From: Allobosea sp. BH3
GTDB taxonomy: Bacteria; Pseudomonadota; Alphaproteobacteria; Rhizobiales; Beijerinckiaceae
Assembly (NCBI RefSeq): GCF_025499465.1
Contig: NZ_JAIMCA010000006.1
Span: forward strand, 496,001 to 560,000
DNA: 64,000 nt
Reading direction: 5' to 3'
Part shown: piece after piece, positions 44,601-52,426 of the stretch
How positions within the stretch are numbered: the stretch's first letter is position 1
How the letters are laid out: every line of letters starts with the position of its first letter
Position numbers and translations under genes: made by a program
The notes under the pieces: generated by a model
Database searches by the model: none
What the model was told of the DNA's origin: nothing
What the model saw: the letters and a program-made list of their open reading frames with translations, nothing else

Positions 44601-47170
44601 AGATCGCCCGCGACGCGGCGCTGCTAACGCAGGCGCTGAACGCCTCCATGGCGCAGGTCGAGAAGCTGATCGCCGAGGACGGTGCCTCGCTCGCCAACAA
44701 GGCCGGCGCCCGCGCGCTGGAGGCCGCCCAGCTCCTCGCCGACCGCACACGCGAGGCGGCCGACGCGATGGAAGCGCAGATCACGCTGTTCGAGGACCGC
44801 TCGGGCGCCAAGAGCGCCGAGATCGCCGGCACGCTCGACAGCCTGATCGCGCGCATCGACGGCAGCCTCGGCTCCCGCGCCACGGCGCTGAACGAGGCGC
44901 TGGTCGAGCGCACGGTCGACATCGCCCGCGTGCTGGCCGAGGGCGGCCGCGAGGTCACCCGCGCTCTCGCCGCCAAGGCCGACGAGATCGGCGCAGCCGT
45001 CACCTCCAAGAGCGAGTCGCTCACGCGCACGCTCAGCGACAAGGCCGACACGATCAACGCCACGCTCGGCGGCCGCGCCCTGCAGATCGCCGACACGCTC
45101 GACCAGAGCGTGGCGCGCTTCGAGGAGCGCGTGGTCAACCGGCTCGACACCGTCTCCAACACGCTCGACACGCGTGGCAACGAGATCGCCACCGCGCTGC
45201 AGGGACGCTCCGAAACGATCTCCGCGGCGCTGTCCGAGCGGACGCAGGAACTGCGCAGCCTGTTCGACGACAAGGGCGGCGGCCTGATCACCGCGCTGAA
45301 CCAGCGCGGCGAGGCGCTCGCGAGCGAGTTCGCCACGGTCGGCGACACGGTCGTGAAGGCTCTGCAGAACCGCGGCGATGCCATCATCCTCGGCCTGCGC
45401 GACCGCGGCACCGCGATCGCCAACGCCGTCGAGGCTTCGACCAACTCGCTGCGCCAGACGCTCGAAAACGGCTCGCGGCAGTCCATCGATGCGCTGGTCG
45501 GCACCAACGAGCAGCTTCGCGACGAGCTGGGCGGCATGCTCGGCCGCCTCGACGAGGCGAACGCGATGATGCAGCAGGTCGTCAGCGGCACGAACAAGAG
45601 CCTCCACGCCGTCGAGAACAGCCTGTCGCTGCGCGTCGGCGAGCTGCAGAACGTGCTGCGCGGCGTGATGACGGAGGCTTCCAACGCCTCGCGCCACGTC
45701 ACCTCGCAGATCGCCGAGCTCAAGGACTTCTCGGAAGGCACGCTGAGCGAGACGGCCGCGCTGATCGGCCGGCTCGACGACCGCGGCGGCTCGCTGCACG
45801 AGGCGACCGAGGCCAGCGCCGCCGCGCTTTCGGCCGTGGTTGGCCGTCTGGAGCAGATCGAGGGCCGTGTCGGCCGGGCGCTCGCCGAGCGTCGCGACTC
45901 GCTGGAGCAGCTCCACGGCCTGATCGCCCATCGCACCGAAGACGTCGAAGCGATCACCCGCTCCTTCGCGGCCTTGATCGACGAGTCTCTCGGCGGCGCC
46001 GAGGAACGGGCCCGCCAGATCAGCGCCGTGCTCTCCGACTCGGCCGACCAGACGACGCGTGCCATTGCGCAGCAGTACGAGACCATCAAGACCGCATCGG
46101 GCAAGGAGCGGGAGCGCACGGCCGAGGCGCTGCGTGCAGCCTACTCGCAGGTCTCGAGCGAGATCGGCGGCGAGCTCGCCAAGGTAACGGAGCGCTTCCA
46201 GAAGGCGGCGCAGGACATGCGCGGCGTGACCACGGAAATCCAGCGAGAGCTGGAGGCGACCCGCTCCGAGCTGAAGCGCGGCGTCATCGAGCTGCCGCAG
46301 GAGGCCCAGGAATCGACCTCGCAGATGCGCCGGGTCGTGGCCGAGCAGATCAAGGCGCTGAACGACCTCACGGAGATCGTGACGCGGGCCGGCCGGCGCG
46401 GCGACGTCTCGCTGCCGCTCGACCAGATGGCGACGACAACCACGACGACCAGCCGCCGGAACACGACGGCAGCCGTCGCCGCGGCCGTGGCTTCCCCTGC
46501 CCCGGCGCAGCAGCCGTCCTTCATCCCGCCGCTGCCGCTGCCGCGTTCCAAGGCTGCAGCCACCGAAGAGCCCGCCCTGCGGCCGTCGCTCGATGCCGGC
46601 GAACCCGCGCCGCGCAGCCCGGCGCCCCGGCCCGAGGCGCGGCAGGAGCCGGCACCGGCCCCGGCGCGGGCAGCCCCTGCTCCCGCCCCGGAGAAGCCCC
46701 GCGACGCTGCGCGCCGCCAGCCGGACAATGCGCCGCAGCAGCCCGCCAAGGCAGGCTGGCTCTCCGACCTGCTGACCCGCGCCTCGCGCGAGGACGGCAC
46801 GCCCGAGCTGAGCAAGCCGACGACGCATGCCATCGAGAAGCTGGACTCGCTGTCGGTCGACATCGCGCGGATGATCGACCACGACGCCGCCGTCGAGCTC
46901 TGGGACCGCTACAAGCGCGGGGAGCGCAACGTCTTCACCCGCAGGCTCTACACGCTGCAGGGCCAGCAGACCTTCGACGAAATGCGCCGGAAGTATCGGC
47001 GTGATGCGGAGTTCAAGGAGACGGTGGACCGCTACATCGACGAGTTCGAGCGCCTGCTCGGCGAAGCGGCCAAGGACGACCGCGACTCGATGGTGGCGAA
47101 GACCTACCTGACCTCGGAAACCGGCAAGGTCTACACGATGCTGGCCCATGCCAGCGGGCGGTTCGAGTAA
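41684..47170 (+). CDS. Giant repeat membrane scaffold, growth-pole-ring (GPR/RgsE)-like
   Basis: 1828 residues. Residues 1-120 are an acidic, Pro/Ala-rich cytosolic part. Two membrane spans follow (about 124-144 and 165-188). Residues about 295-1310 form a continuous array of 22-residue units with the pattern GDTLVGRLSEAGSSIHNLIGSQ. Further helical sequence leads to a Pro/Ala-rich linker (about 1590-1690) and a conserved C-terminal domain (from WLSDLLTRAS, about 1693, to 1828). I recall that Agrobacterium GPR and Sinorhizobium RgsE, large two-span proteins with apolipoprotein-like helical repeats, form a ring at the growing pole in polar-growing Rhizobiales; this is most likely the counterpart. 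The second half of the repeats is rich in SET/DALT/RG motifs. A perfect intrinsic terminator follows. Confidence 0.8.
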   Translation: MNRPKKLQDPTEAAMSAIEEALRLDQPQAEPATDEAETPVNAEPRLPSTSENDLKLELPRVEPAAPVIAPPVAPVAPPSQQTQQASPRASAALAPDASRVANDDRRDSSSLVHAFSARTSRKPYVFAALASLTWLGGAAFVLFGRFGSFTNGLPEPVANFGVGEWTLLALSIGAPIVFFFVLAALYRRTQEMRLISRAMTEVALRLAEPEVAGADTVLSLSQTIRREVAAMGDGIERAVARAGELETIVRGEISTLERAYADNEIRLRSLIDELVTQREAVVGNAERVKLAISGAHEGLSKDLDGASRAIADAVAQAGDRVTGSLGAKGDQITLALGRAGERMIEEIGGRSHELVERLQISSGELSQRLAGASDNLSTMLDGRAQEIAGSLERTGTALSENLANGAQEATRAINETGMQVAQTLTSRIESVNETLKATGETLSQDISARGTEAAERFEVSGRSMISLIETQGVDLQKRLSESGEALRSTLAEEGESVTTRLAEVGRGVNGLLSRQNEAIATRLTEVGDSVHALIGNHGDALVGRLSEVGTNIETLIGSQGDTLVGRLSEAGSSIHNLIGSQGDTLVGRITEAGESVQNLMGTHGETLVSRITEVGESVQNLMGTHGDTLVSRITEVAGQVHGLFTEQGGQLVDRLGETGETVHGLLDQQTERLIGRVSDAGRELAALVGDQSEALVSSVAGAVDTVEARLRGEGERLTSGLSETGMRVSALLEEQAGAMTVKVSQAGLEIKDLLGNESQALASRVADVGRSVHGILSERSNALISRLAETGDSIDQRLDERGLALATRITESVEAAQGALEQQQAGFLSSVSGQSEELARRLGDATRNLTETINVDGRDIADRVTAATQGLRETFTVHADEARGLLADTGRDIVKALTQQGGRVNEALAANAESMLRSVEGRAQALNESLAGHHDALTKLFDERGHEVEAALSERLRSFEGLILQQGGALTTKIARDAALLTQALNASMAQVEKLIAEDGASLANKAGARALEAAQLLADRTREAADAMEAQITLFEDRSGAKSAEIAGTLDSLIARIDGSLGSRATALNEALVERTVDIARVLAEGGREVTRALAAKADEIGAAVTSKSESLTRTLSDKADTINATLGGRALQIADTLDQSVARFEERVVNRLDTVSNTLDTRGNEIATALQGRSETISAALSERTQELRSLFDDKGGGLITALNQRGEALASEFATVGDTVVKALQNRGDAIILGLRDRGTAIANAVEASTNSLRQTLENGSRQSIDALVGTNEQLRDELGGMLGRLDEANAMMQQVVSGTNKSLHAVENSLSLRVGELQNVLRGVMTEASNASRHVTSQIAELKDFSEGTLSETAALIGRLDDRGGSLHEATEASAAALSAVVGRLEQIEGRVGRALAERRDSLEQLHGLIAHRTEDVEAITRSFAALIDESLGGAEERARQISAVLSDSADQTTRAIAQQYETIKTASGKERERTAEALRAAYSQVSSEIGGELAKVTERFQKAAQDMRGVTTEIQRELEATRSELKRGVIELPQEAQESTSQMRRVVAEQIKALNDLTEIVTRAGRRGDVSLPLDQMATTTTTTSRRNTTAAVAAAVASPAPAQQPSFIPPLPLPRSKAAATEEPALRPSLDAGEPAPRSPAPRPEARQEPAPAPARAAPAPAPEKPRDAARRQPDNAPQQPAKAGWLSDLLTRASREDGTPELSKPTTHAIEKLDSLSVDIARMIDHDAAVELWDRYKRGERNVFTRRLYTLQGQQTFDEMRRKYRRDAEFKETVDRYIDEFERLLGEAAKDDRDSMVAKTYLTSETGKVYTMLAHASGRFE
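42578..45613 (+). repeat. About 46 tandem 66-bp (22-codon) units inside the giant scaffold gene
   Basis: Stepping exactly 66 nt from 42578 to 45548 (46 positions), the codon encodes a large hydrophobic residue (L, I, V, M or F) at all but four positions: Ala at 42908, 43040 and 44756, Ser at 45482. No indel interrupts the register. Units at 43304-43700 are also similar at the DNA level (CTGGTCGGCCG... starts at 43304, 43370, 43436, 43502, 43568, 43634, 43700). Confidence 0.9.
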
Positions 47171-47194
47171 GCCGAAGAGGCTTCATCCAAATGC

Positions 47195-47224
47195 AAAGGC
47201 CGCCCGAGAGGGCGGCCTTTTTTT
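47195..47224 (+). terminator. Intrinsic terminator after the giant scaffold gene
   Basis: Perfect 11-bp stem AAAGGCCGCCC (47195-47205) / GGGCGGCCTTT (47210-47220), GAGA loop and a T-run through 47224. It starts 25 nt after the stop codon. The A-run/T-run symmetry allows it also to serve the convergent mla lipoprotein gene. Confidence 0.92.
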
Positions 47225-47254
47225 GGCTCTGAACCGCAAGAAGTCAGCGAGGGC

Positions 47255-47926
47255 CTACCGCGCCCAGCGCACGATCTCGATCAGCACCTGCGAGAGCGCC
47301 CGGTCGAGGGCCTGGGCCGCGCCCGGCCCGTCGACGGAGCTTGCCGGAACGCGGGCGGAGAACAGGCGCGCGCGCTGAATCTGCCCGGTCCGGTCTCCGA
47401 CGACCTTGGCGGTCATCTCGACCACCGCCGCGCCGCTCGCCGCGTCGATGTTGAAGCTGCGGATATCGGTATTGAGCTGCACGTCGGGGGAGATGCGCTG
47501 CCCCGGCCCGGAGACCGAGCCGATGCGGCTGGCGTTCTCGAAGGTCTGGATCAGGCGAGCCTGCACCAGCGCCGGAATACGGTCCGCCCATTGCGCACCG
47601 CCGACGAAGGAGAGCGCACCGCTCGAATCCTTGACGATGACTCGATCGGAATCGAGCGCCTGCACCGTCGTCGGCTGGGCCACGACCATGACGGCACGCG
47701 AGCCCCCTACCCGGCCGAAGCCGCTGGGTGCCGAGAGATCGAAAGTCGTCGGCGAAGGACTGCTGCAACCTGCCAGGAACAGGCAGCCGGCCAGGGTCGC
47801 GATCCCCAGCCTGGCGCGGCGGACCGGCGAAGGCGGCACCTGCATCGTCTGCGGCCCAGTTGCCTTGGCCTCGGTAGTCTTGGCCTCGGTCGTCTTGGAC
47901 CCGGTCGTCTTGGCCTCGAAGATCAT
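47255..47926 (-). CDS. ABC-type transport auxiliary lipoprotein (PqiC/MlaB-like partner of Mla system)
   Basis: 223 residues if started at ATG 47926, three nt after the mlaD stop; starting at ATG 47845 (196 residues) gives a normal signal with lipobox LAGC (FLAGCSS). The long version adds a five-residue repeat KTTEA, encoded by a 15-bp minisatellite. The mature part matches the ABC_trans_aux family: TFDLSAPSGFG, DRVIVKDSSGALSFVGGAQWADRIPALVQARLIQTFENA and the C-terminal VLIEIVRW. In the family it is an outer-membrane-associated lipoprotein that works with MCE proteins in lipid transport. The shorter start is more likely. Confidence 0.82.
   Translation of the reverse strand: MIFEAKTTGSKTTEAKTTEAKATGPQTMQVPPSPVRRARLGIATLAGCLFLAGCSSPSPTTFDLSAPSGFGRVGGSRAVMVVAQPTTVQALDSDRVIVKDSSGALSFVGGAQWADRIPALVQARLIQTFENASRIGSVSGPGQRISPDVQLNTDIRSFNIDAASGAAVVEMTAKVVGDRTGQIQRARLFSARVPASSVDGPGAAQALDRALSQVLIEIVRWAR
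47865..47924. repeat. 15-bp minisatellite (four units) at the mlaD/lipoprotein junction
   Basis: Four units of 15 bp on the plus strand, all starting TTGG: TTGGCCTCGGTAGTC, TTGGCCTCGGTCGTC, TTGGACCCGGTCGTC and TTGGCCTCGAAGATC. On the minus strand they are in frame and would encode KTTEA/KTTGS-like units upstream of the lipoprotein signal peptide. Confidence 0.85.
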
Positions 47927-47929
47927 GGG

Positions 47930-49051
47930 CTAGCGGGATCCGTTATATTGCGGGAGGGGAGCTCTGCCGCCGAAGATGAACTGCTGCGGGTTACGCTCGA
48001 AATTCCGCAGCGTCCTGTTGAGTTCCGACAAGGTGCGCTTACCATCCGAGGCCAGGCTTTCGACATCGCGCAGGCCAGGGCCCGTGAAGCGATTGATGCC
48101 AGCGGTGATCTCTGCGGTGCGCTTGTCCAGATTGTCGGCGAGCAAGCGAATCGATTTCGCGGCGTCGGCGACCTCCTGGAACGCACTGCGGCCCTCGGTG
48201 CCGGCGGCCGTGTTGAGGAAGGTCTGGGCTGCCTTGAGCACGCCCTCGACCTGGTCGGCCGCCCGGTTGAGCTTGTCCGTGATCGAGGCGGCATCCTTGA
48301 CCACCTTCTCGACCTCGACGCTGGAGCCGCCGAGCGCGCCAGTGAACTTGTCGACATTCTCGACAATGGCGGCGATCCTCTGCCGGTCGACCGCGCGCAC
48401 CACCTCCGTCAACTCCTTGGCCAGCGGCTGAAGCGTGTCGGCGATGGTGCCGAAGCTGGCGAGCAGCTTGTCGAGCCCGTCGGCATTGTTGCCCAGAGCC
48501 TGCGAGAACTTCTCGACATTGCGGACGGTGTTGTTGATCGGCTGGGTGTTCTGCTTGATCAGCCCGTCCAGCGAGGTCAGCGCCGTATCCGCCTTCTGGG
48601 CGACGTTGCGCACCGTCTCGAGGATGTCCTGCAATTCGGAGCGCTCGGCGATGATCGTGGGCAGCGGCTCGCCCGGCTTGGCTTTCAGGACAGCGGAGTC
48701 CGAGGCGCCGCCGATGAGCTGCAGCGCGACGACGCCGGCAAGCCCCTGCGCCTCGATGCGGGCACGGGTGTCCTCGCGCAGCGGCGTCGTGTTGGTGACC
48801 TGGATGACGGCATAGATGCGGCGCGGATCGTCCGGCTGAAGCTCGATATTCGTCACCTCGCCGACGCGAAGGCCGTTGAACAGCACGCTGGAGCCGCGGC
48901 CGAGCCCGGTCACGGAGCCGGTGAAGATGACGCGCACGCTCTCCTTGCGCCCGGCGCCGCCGCTGTTGAACCAGTAGACGAAGCCGAACGCCGCCGCGAG
49001 CACCGCGAGCGTGAACAGACCGACCAGAGCATAGTTTGCGCGGGATTCCAT
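47930..49051 (-). CDS. mlaD: MlaD-like MCE domain protein (lipid ABC transporter)
   Basis: 373 residues. A single N-terminal membrane anchor (ALVGLFTLAVLAAAFGFVYWF) is followed by an MCE domain at about 39-120 (VRVIFTGSVTGLGRGSSVLFNGLRVGEVTNIEL). A long helical C-terminal part with coiled character runs from about 130 to 355. MCE proteins form periplasmic hexamers that carry phospholipids between membranes. Start codon ATG 49051 is four nt from the mlaF stop. Order mlaE-mlaF-mlaD-lipoprotein is typical for alphaproteobacteria. Confidence 0.93.
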   Translation of the reverse strand: MESRANYALVGLFTLAVLAAAFGFVYWFNSGGAGRKESVRVIFTGSVTGLGRGSSVLFNGLRVGEVTNIELQPDDPRRIYAVIQVTNTTPLREDTRARIEAQGLAGVVALQLIGGASDSAVLKAKPGEPLPTIIAERSELQDILETVRNVAQKADTALTSLDGLIKQNTQPINNTVRNVEKFSQALGNNADGLDKLLASFGTIADTLQPLAKELTEVVRAVDRQRIAAIVENVDKFTGALGGSSVEVEKVVKDAASITDKLNRAADQVEGVLKAAQTFLNTAAGTEGRSAFQEVADAAKSIRLLADNLDKRTAEITAGINRFTGPGLRDVESLASDGKRTLSELNRTLRNFERNPQQFIFGGRAPLPQYNGSR

Positions 49052-49054
49052 GGT

Positions 49055-49900
49055 CTAGGTTTGTAATCCCTGCTCCCCGGCCGACAACCGGGCCATGGCA
49101 CGCTCTCCGCCAAAATACGCCTTCAGCCATGGATGGTCGGAAGCGAGCATCGTCTCCAGCGGACCGGCGGCGATGACCTTCCTGTCCGCCAGGGCGGCGA
49201 TTCGGTCGCAGGCATGATACAGGCTGTCGAGATCGTGGGTCACCATGAAGACGGTGAGCCCGAGCGTCTGTTTCAGCGTCATGATGAGGTCGTCGAACTC
49301 GGCGGCGCCGATCGGGTCCAGACCCGATGTCGGTTCGTCGAGGAAGACGATGTCGGGATCGAGCGCCAGCGCGCGGGCGAGCGCGGCGCGCTTGATCATG
49401 CCGCCCGAGAGTTCCGAAGGCGCCTTGTCGGCCGCGTCGGGTGGGAGGCCCACGAGATCGAGCTTCACCATCGCCAGTTCGTCGAGCAGATCCGGCGACA
49501 GATCCAGATATTCGCGCATCGGCACCTGGATATTCTGCTTCACCGACAGCGCCGAGAAGAGCGCGCCCTGTTGGAACATCACGCCGAAGCGCCGCTCCAG
49601 CGCGCGCCGCTGCGGAGGCGTCAGCGTATCGACGTTCTCGCCGAAGACCTCGATCGTGCCCCGCGATTTGCGCACGAGACCGAGGATGGTGCGGGTCAGC
49701 ACCGACTTGCCCTGCCCCGAACCGCCGACGAAGCCCAGGATCTCGCCGCGCATCACGTCGAGGTCGAGCCCGTCCATGATGACCTTGTCACCGAAGGCCA
49801 CCTTCAGGTCGCGGACCTTGATGACCGCTTCGGGGGCTTTCGCCGGGGCTGCTGCTGCCGGGCGCTCATGAGCGAGAGTGTTCTGCGTCACCATCGTCAC
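49055..49900 (-). CDS. mlaF: MlaF-like ABC ATPase (lipid transport)
   Basis: 281 residues from GTG 49900 (overlapping the mlaE stop) or ATG 49894. Walker A GGSGQGKSVLTR, Q-loop MFQQGALFSALSV, signature LSGGMIKRAALARAL with Walker B IVFLDEPTSGLDP and His switch FMVTHDLDSLYHA. SGGM in the signature and the QQGALFS Q-loop are hallmarks of MlaF/Ttg2A ATPases. It couples ATP hydrolysis to lipid transfer by MlaE and MlaD. An Ala/Pro-rich N-terminus of about 25 residues precedes the core. Confidence 0.95.
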   Translation of the reverse strand: MTMVTQNTLAHERPAAAAPAKAPEAVIKVRDLKVAFGDKVIMDGLDLDVMRGEILGFVGGSGQGKSVLTRTILGLVRKSRGTIEVFGENVDTLTPPQRRALERRFGVMFQQGALFSALSVKQNIQVPMREYLDLSPDLLDELAMVKLDLVGLPPDAADKAPSELSGGMIKRAALARALALDPDIVFLDEPTSGLDPIGAAEFDDLIMTLKQTLGLTVFMVTHDLDSLYHACDRIAALADRKVIAAGPLETMLASDHPWLKAYFGGERAMARLSAGEQGLQT

Positions 49901-51036
49901 ATCTCGATCGAGGCGAAGAACATGGCGAAGAGGCCGTCGACGACGATCACCATGAAGATCGCCTTCACCACCGAGGCCGTGACCTGCCGGCCGAGCGATT
50001 CAGCCGAGCCTTTGACAGCCAGCCCCTCGATAGAGGCGATGAGGCCAATGACGAAGGCCATGAAAGGCGCCTTGATCAGCCCGACGGCAAAATGCTTCCA
50101 GGTGATGACCGACTGCAGCCGGGCGAGGAAGGTGTCGACGCCGATGCCGCCATAGAGCCAGGTCACCAGCCCCGCCCCGACGAGGCCAGCCATCGCCGAG
50201 ATGAAAGTCAGGATCGGCAGCGAGATGATCAGCGCCAGTATGCGCGGCACGACCAGCACCTCGATCGGATCGAGCCCCATCACGCGCAGCGCATCGATCT
50301 CCTCCCGCATCTTCATCGACCCGATCTCGGCCGTGAAGGCGGAGCCGGAGCGGCCGGCGATCATGATCGAGGTCAGCAGCACCGCGAGTTCGCGCAGGAT
50401 CAGGATGCCGGTCAGGTTCACCACGAAGACCGTCGCGCCGAACTGCTCGAGCTGGAAGATTCCCTGCTGGGCGACGATGCAGCCGACGAGGAACGAGATC
50501 AGCATGATGATCGGAGCGCCGTCGAAGGCGATCATCTCGACCTGGTTGACGAGCGAAGGGCCGCGGAACTTGCGGGGGCCGAGCACCACCCCCGCCGAGC
50601 CGACGATGACCTCGCCCAGGAACATCGCGCCGCCCACCATGTCGCGACCGAAGCCGACGACGCTCTCGCCGATGTTCACGAGGACGTCGATGATACGGAT
50701 CTGCCGGTGTGGCGCCGGCTTCTCGCCCTCATGAATCTTGACCTCGGCGAGCAGGATGCCGTGCTCTGGCCGGCTGCTGACGAGTTCGACGTCGCAGCCC
50801 TCGCGCTCGCGGCGCGCCTTCAGCCGGTTTAGGACATAGGCGCCGAGCGTATCGAGCCGCGTGACGGCCGAGAGATCGATCCTCGCCCGGCTCGGCAGGC
50901 GGTCGCCGATCTCCTCGATCAGCTCTTCGACGCGCGGAGCGCGGTCCGCGCTCCAGGAGCCCGCCAGCGCCACCGCGAGGGTCCCGGCATCGTCACGGAA
51001 GATCGCCTGCGGTTCGGCGGTATCGACGCTCGCCAT
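49897..51036 (-). CDS. mlaE: MlaE-like permease with N-terminal STAS domain
   Basis: 379 residues from ATG 51036; ATG 51105 and the longer frame at 51192 are weaker alternatives with no clear ribosome site. Residues about 10-100 form a STAS-like domain (LAVALAGSWSADRAPRVEELIEE; IDLSAVTRLDTLGAYVLNRL), equivalent to the separate MlaB of E. coli. The MlaE permease fold follows from about 135, with FLVGCIVAQQGIFQLEQFG, RSGSAFTAEIGSMKMREEIDALRVMG and the C-terminal KAPFMAFVIGLIASIEGLAVKG. It is the inner-membrane lipid permease. The fused STAS domain explains the absence of an mlaB gene. Confidence 0.93.
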   Translation of the reverse strand: MASVDTAEPQAIFRDDAGTLAVALAGSWSADRAPRVEELIEEIGDRLPSRARIDLSAVTRLDTLGAYVLNRLKARREREGCDVELVSSRPEHGILLAEVKIHEGEKPAPHRQIRIIDVLVNIGESVVGFGRDMVGGAMFLGEVIVGSAGVVLGPRKFRGPSLVNQVEMIAFDGAPIIMLISFLVGCIVAQQGIFQLEQFGATVFVVNLTGILILRELAVLLTSIMIAGRSGSAFTAEIGSMKMREEIDALRVMGLDPIEVLVVPRILALIISLPILTFISAMAGLVGAGLVTWLYGGIGVDTFLARLQSVITWKHFAVGLIKAPFMAFVIGLIASIEGLAVKGSAESLGRQVTASVVKAIFMVIVVDGLFAMFFASIEM

Positions 51037-51231
51037 GTCGCTACGACGTCCCTCACCGCCCGAAAAGCCTCGCGGCTCCGGCTCGTCGCCCCGAATTGCC
51101 CCCATGTCCCTGTATTGCCGTGGCGAGGCCGCTTTGCAAGCGCGCGGCGCGGTGTCGGACACTTCCGTTCCGAAGCGTTGCCGCGGTGCCATGGTTTGCA
51201 GGCCGGAGGAACGGCCGAATGTCCCGAAGAC

Positions 51232-51261
51232 CTCGGCAGCAATTCCTTAAGCAATGCCGAG
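51232..51261. promoter_or_regulatory. 30-bp dyad CTCGGCA...TGCCGAG in the mlaE/51330 divergent region
   Basis: Perfect 7-bp arms at 51232-51238 and 51255-51261 flank a 16-bp spacer containing CTTAAG. It lies 196 bp from the mlaE start and 69 bp from the start at 51330. Operator-like by position only. Confidence 0.35.
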
Positions 51262-51329
51262 CAACATCGAGCGCGAAACCTCACGACCGCCATGGCTGAT
51301 TCGGCCGGTCTATCAAAGGCAGAACCGTC

Positions 51330-52193
51330 ATGGGCGACGCGCGCTCGCTGACACCGCTGAGCCAAGCCGACTACGAGGCGATCGAAGCCGCGGTGCTGGA
51401 GACGTCGCGCGGCCGCTGGTTCATGGCCGAGTACGCCAAGCGGAACCGCCAGGCCGACACGCTGCAGCTTCTGGATTCGATCCAGCGGATCGAACGGGTC
51501 GTCGGCCTCAGCGCGCAGGAGACGGGCCGCGACGACAACCTGATCGAGGCAGCCGAGCTGATCGGAGATCTGCGCGCCGATCTCGAACGCGTCAGCGGCA
51601 AGGCGGACCCGCAGGGCTCCGGCCTCGCCGTCCAGATCGCGAACGCGGCCGACAGCATCGTCGCCGCGACCGAAAATATCCAGGAGGCTGCCTGGGAGCT
51701 GCGGGAAGCCGGCGCGGCGGAGGCGCTCTGCGACCGGCTCGACCGGCGCTCCACGGAAATCTCGGCCGCGGCGGGCATCGTGGACGGGCTGGTGCAGCGC
51801 ATCGACAAGATCGCCGACACCATCGCCATGCTCGATACCAGCCTGCGGGCCTTCGGCGATCTCTCCCGTGAGCCCGGCCCGATCCTCGAAGCCATCGAGA
51901 CCCCGGCGGACGAAGGCGGCGCGCGCGCTTTGGCGGCAGCGGCCAGCCATGCCGCTGAGGATTCCGATCGCGTCCCGTTCTCCCTGCCGGAAAGCGGCGG
52001 CTCGCTGCACATCAACGACCACGCCCCGCGCGAAAGCCGCATCGCGAGCGTCCACCTGCTCGACGACGACATCGTCTTCGACGACGACGCCCCAGCGATG
52101 CCAAGGCCTCTCACGGCCGCCGCAACTTCGGAAGCCGGACTGCGCGAGATCGATTCCCTCCCCGCCGACCGCAAGCTGGCCTATTTCGTCTGA
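51330..52193 (+). CDS. CheZ-like helical protein
   Basis: 287 residues. An N-terminal motif LTPLSQADYEAIEAAVLETSRGRWFMAEYAKRNRQADT (about 7-46) recurs in several Rhizobiales proteins as I recall. A long helical region follows (about 50-175), including AADSIVAATENIQEAAWELREAGA and DKIADTIAMLDTSLRAFG, which recall the helical hairpin of the CheZ phosphatase family. The C-terminal third is acidic and low-complexity (LLDDDIVFDDDAPAM), ending KLAYFV. No chemotaxis genes are near. Call is tentative. A terminator-like hairpin follows directly. Confidence 0.55.
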   Translation: MGDARSLTPLSQADYEAIEAAVLETSRGRWFMAEYAKRNRQADTLQLLDSIQRIERVVGLSAQETGRDDNLIEAAELIGDLRADLERVSGKADPQGSGLAVQIANAADSIVAATENIQEAAWELREAGAAEALCDRLDRRSTEISAAAGIVDGLVQRIDKIADTIAMLDTSLRAFGDLSREPGPILEAIETPADEGGARALAAAASHAAEDSDRVPFSLPESGGSLHINDHAPRESRIASVHLLDDDIVFDDDAPAMPRPLTAAATSEAGLREIDSLPADRKLAYFV

Positions 52194-52195
52194 CC

Positions 52196-52218
52196 GAGAC
52201 GGCACATTGGGCCGTTTC
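52196..52218 (+). terminator. Hairpin after the 51330 gene
   Basis: GAGACGGC (52196-52203) pairs with GCCGTTTC (52211-52218) across a 7-nt loop with one G-U pair, two nt after the stop. Only a short T-tract (TTTC) lies within the arm, so termination would be weak. Confidence 0.45.
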
Positions 52219-52426
52219 GGCGCCATCAGCTTAACACCTGCGCACTCGGATCGGCGGCGAGAAGATCCCGGCGCGCGCGATCGAGACCAGCGCAAGCGCG
52301 GCGAACGCGCGGGACCTTGAGCCCGGATACGCCACGCGCACGTTGCGGTGCCTTCACAAATCCGAACTGGTCTTGCCGCGGTAGCGGCGGAAGAATGGCC
52401 GCCTCGAAGACGAGGACCGGACGGAC

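Noticed and set aside
42578-45613. Possible CRISPR array or VNTR from the 66-bp periodicity
   Set aside because: The repeats are in frame, diverge at DNA level while keeping the amino-acid pattern, and have no unique spacers, so they are protein repeats rather than an array.
47255-47844. Frameshift or broken start in the lipoprotein gene because of the odd N-terminus
   Set aside because: The reading frame is intact and the shorter start at 47845 gives a normal lipoprotein signal; the odd N-terminus is explained by the minisatellite.
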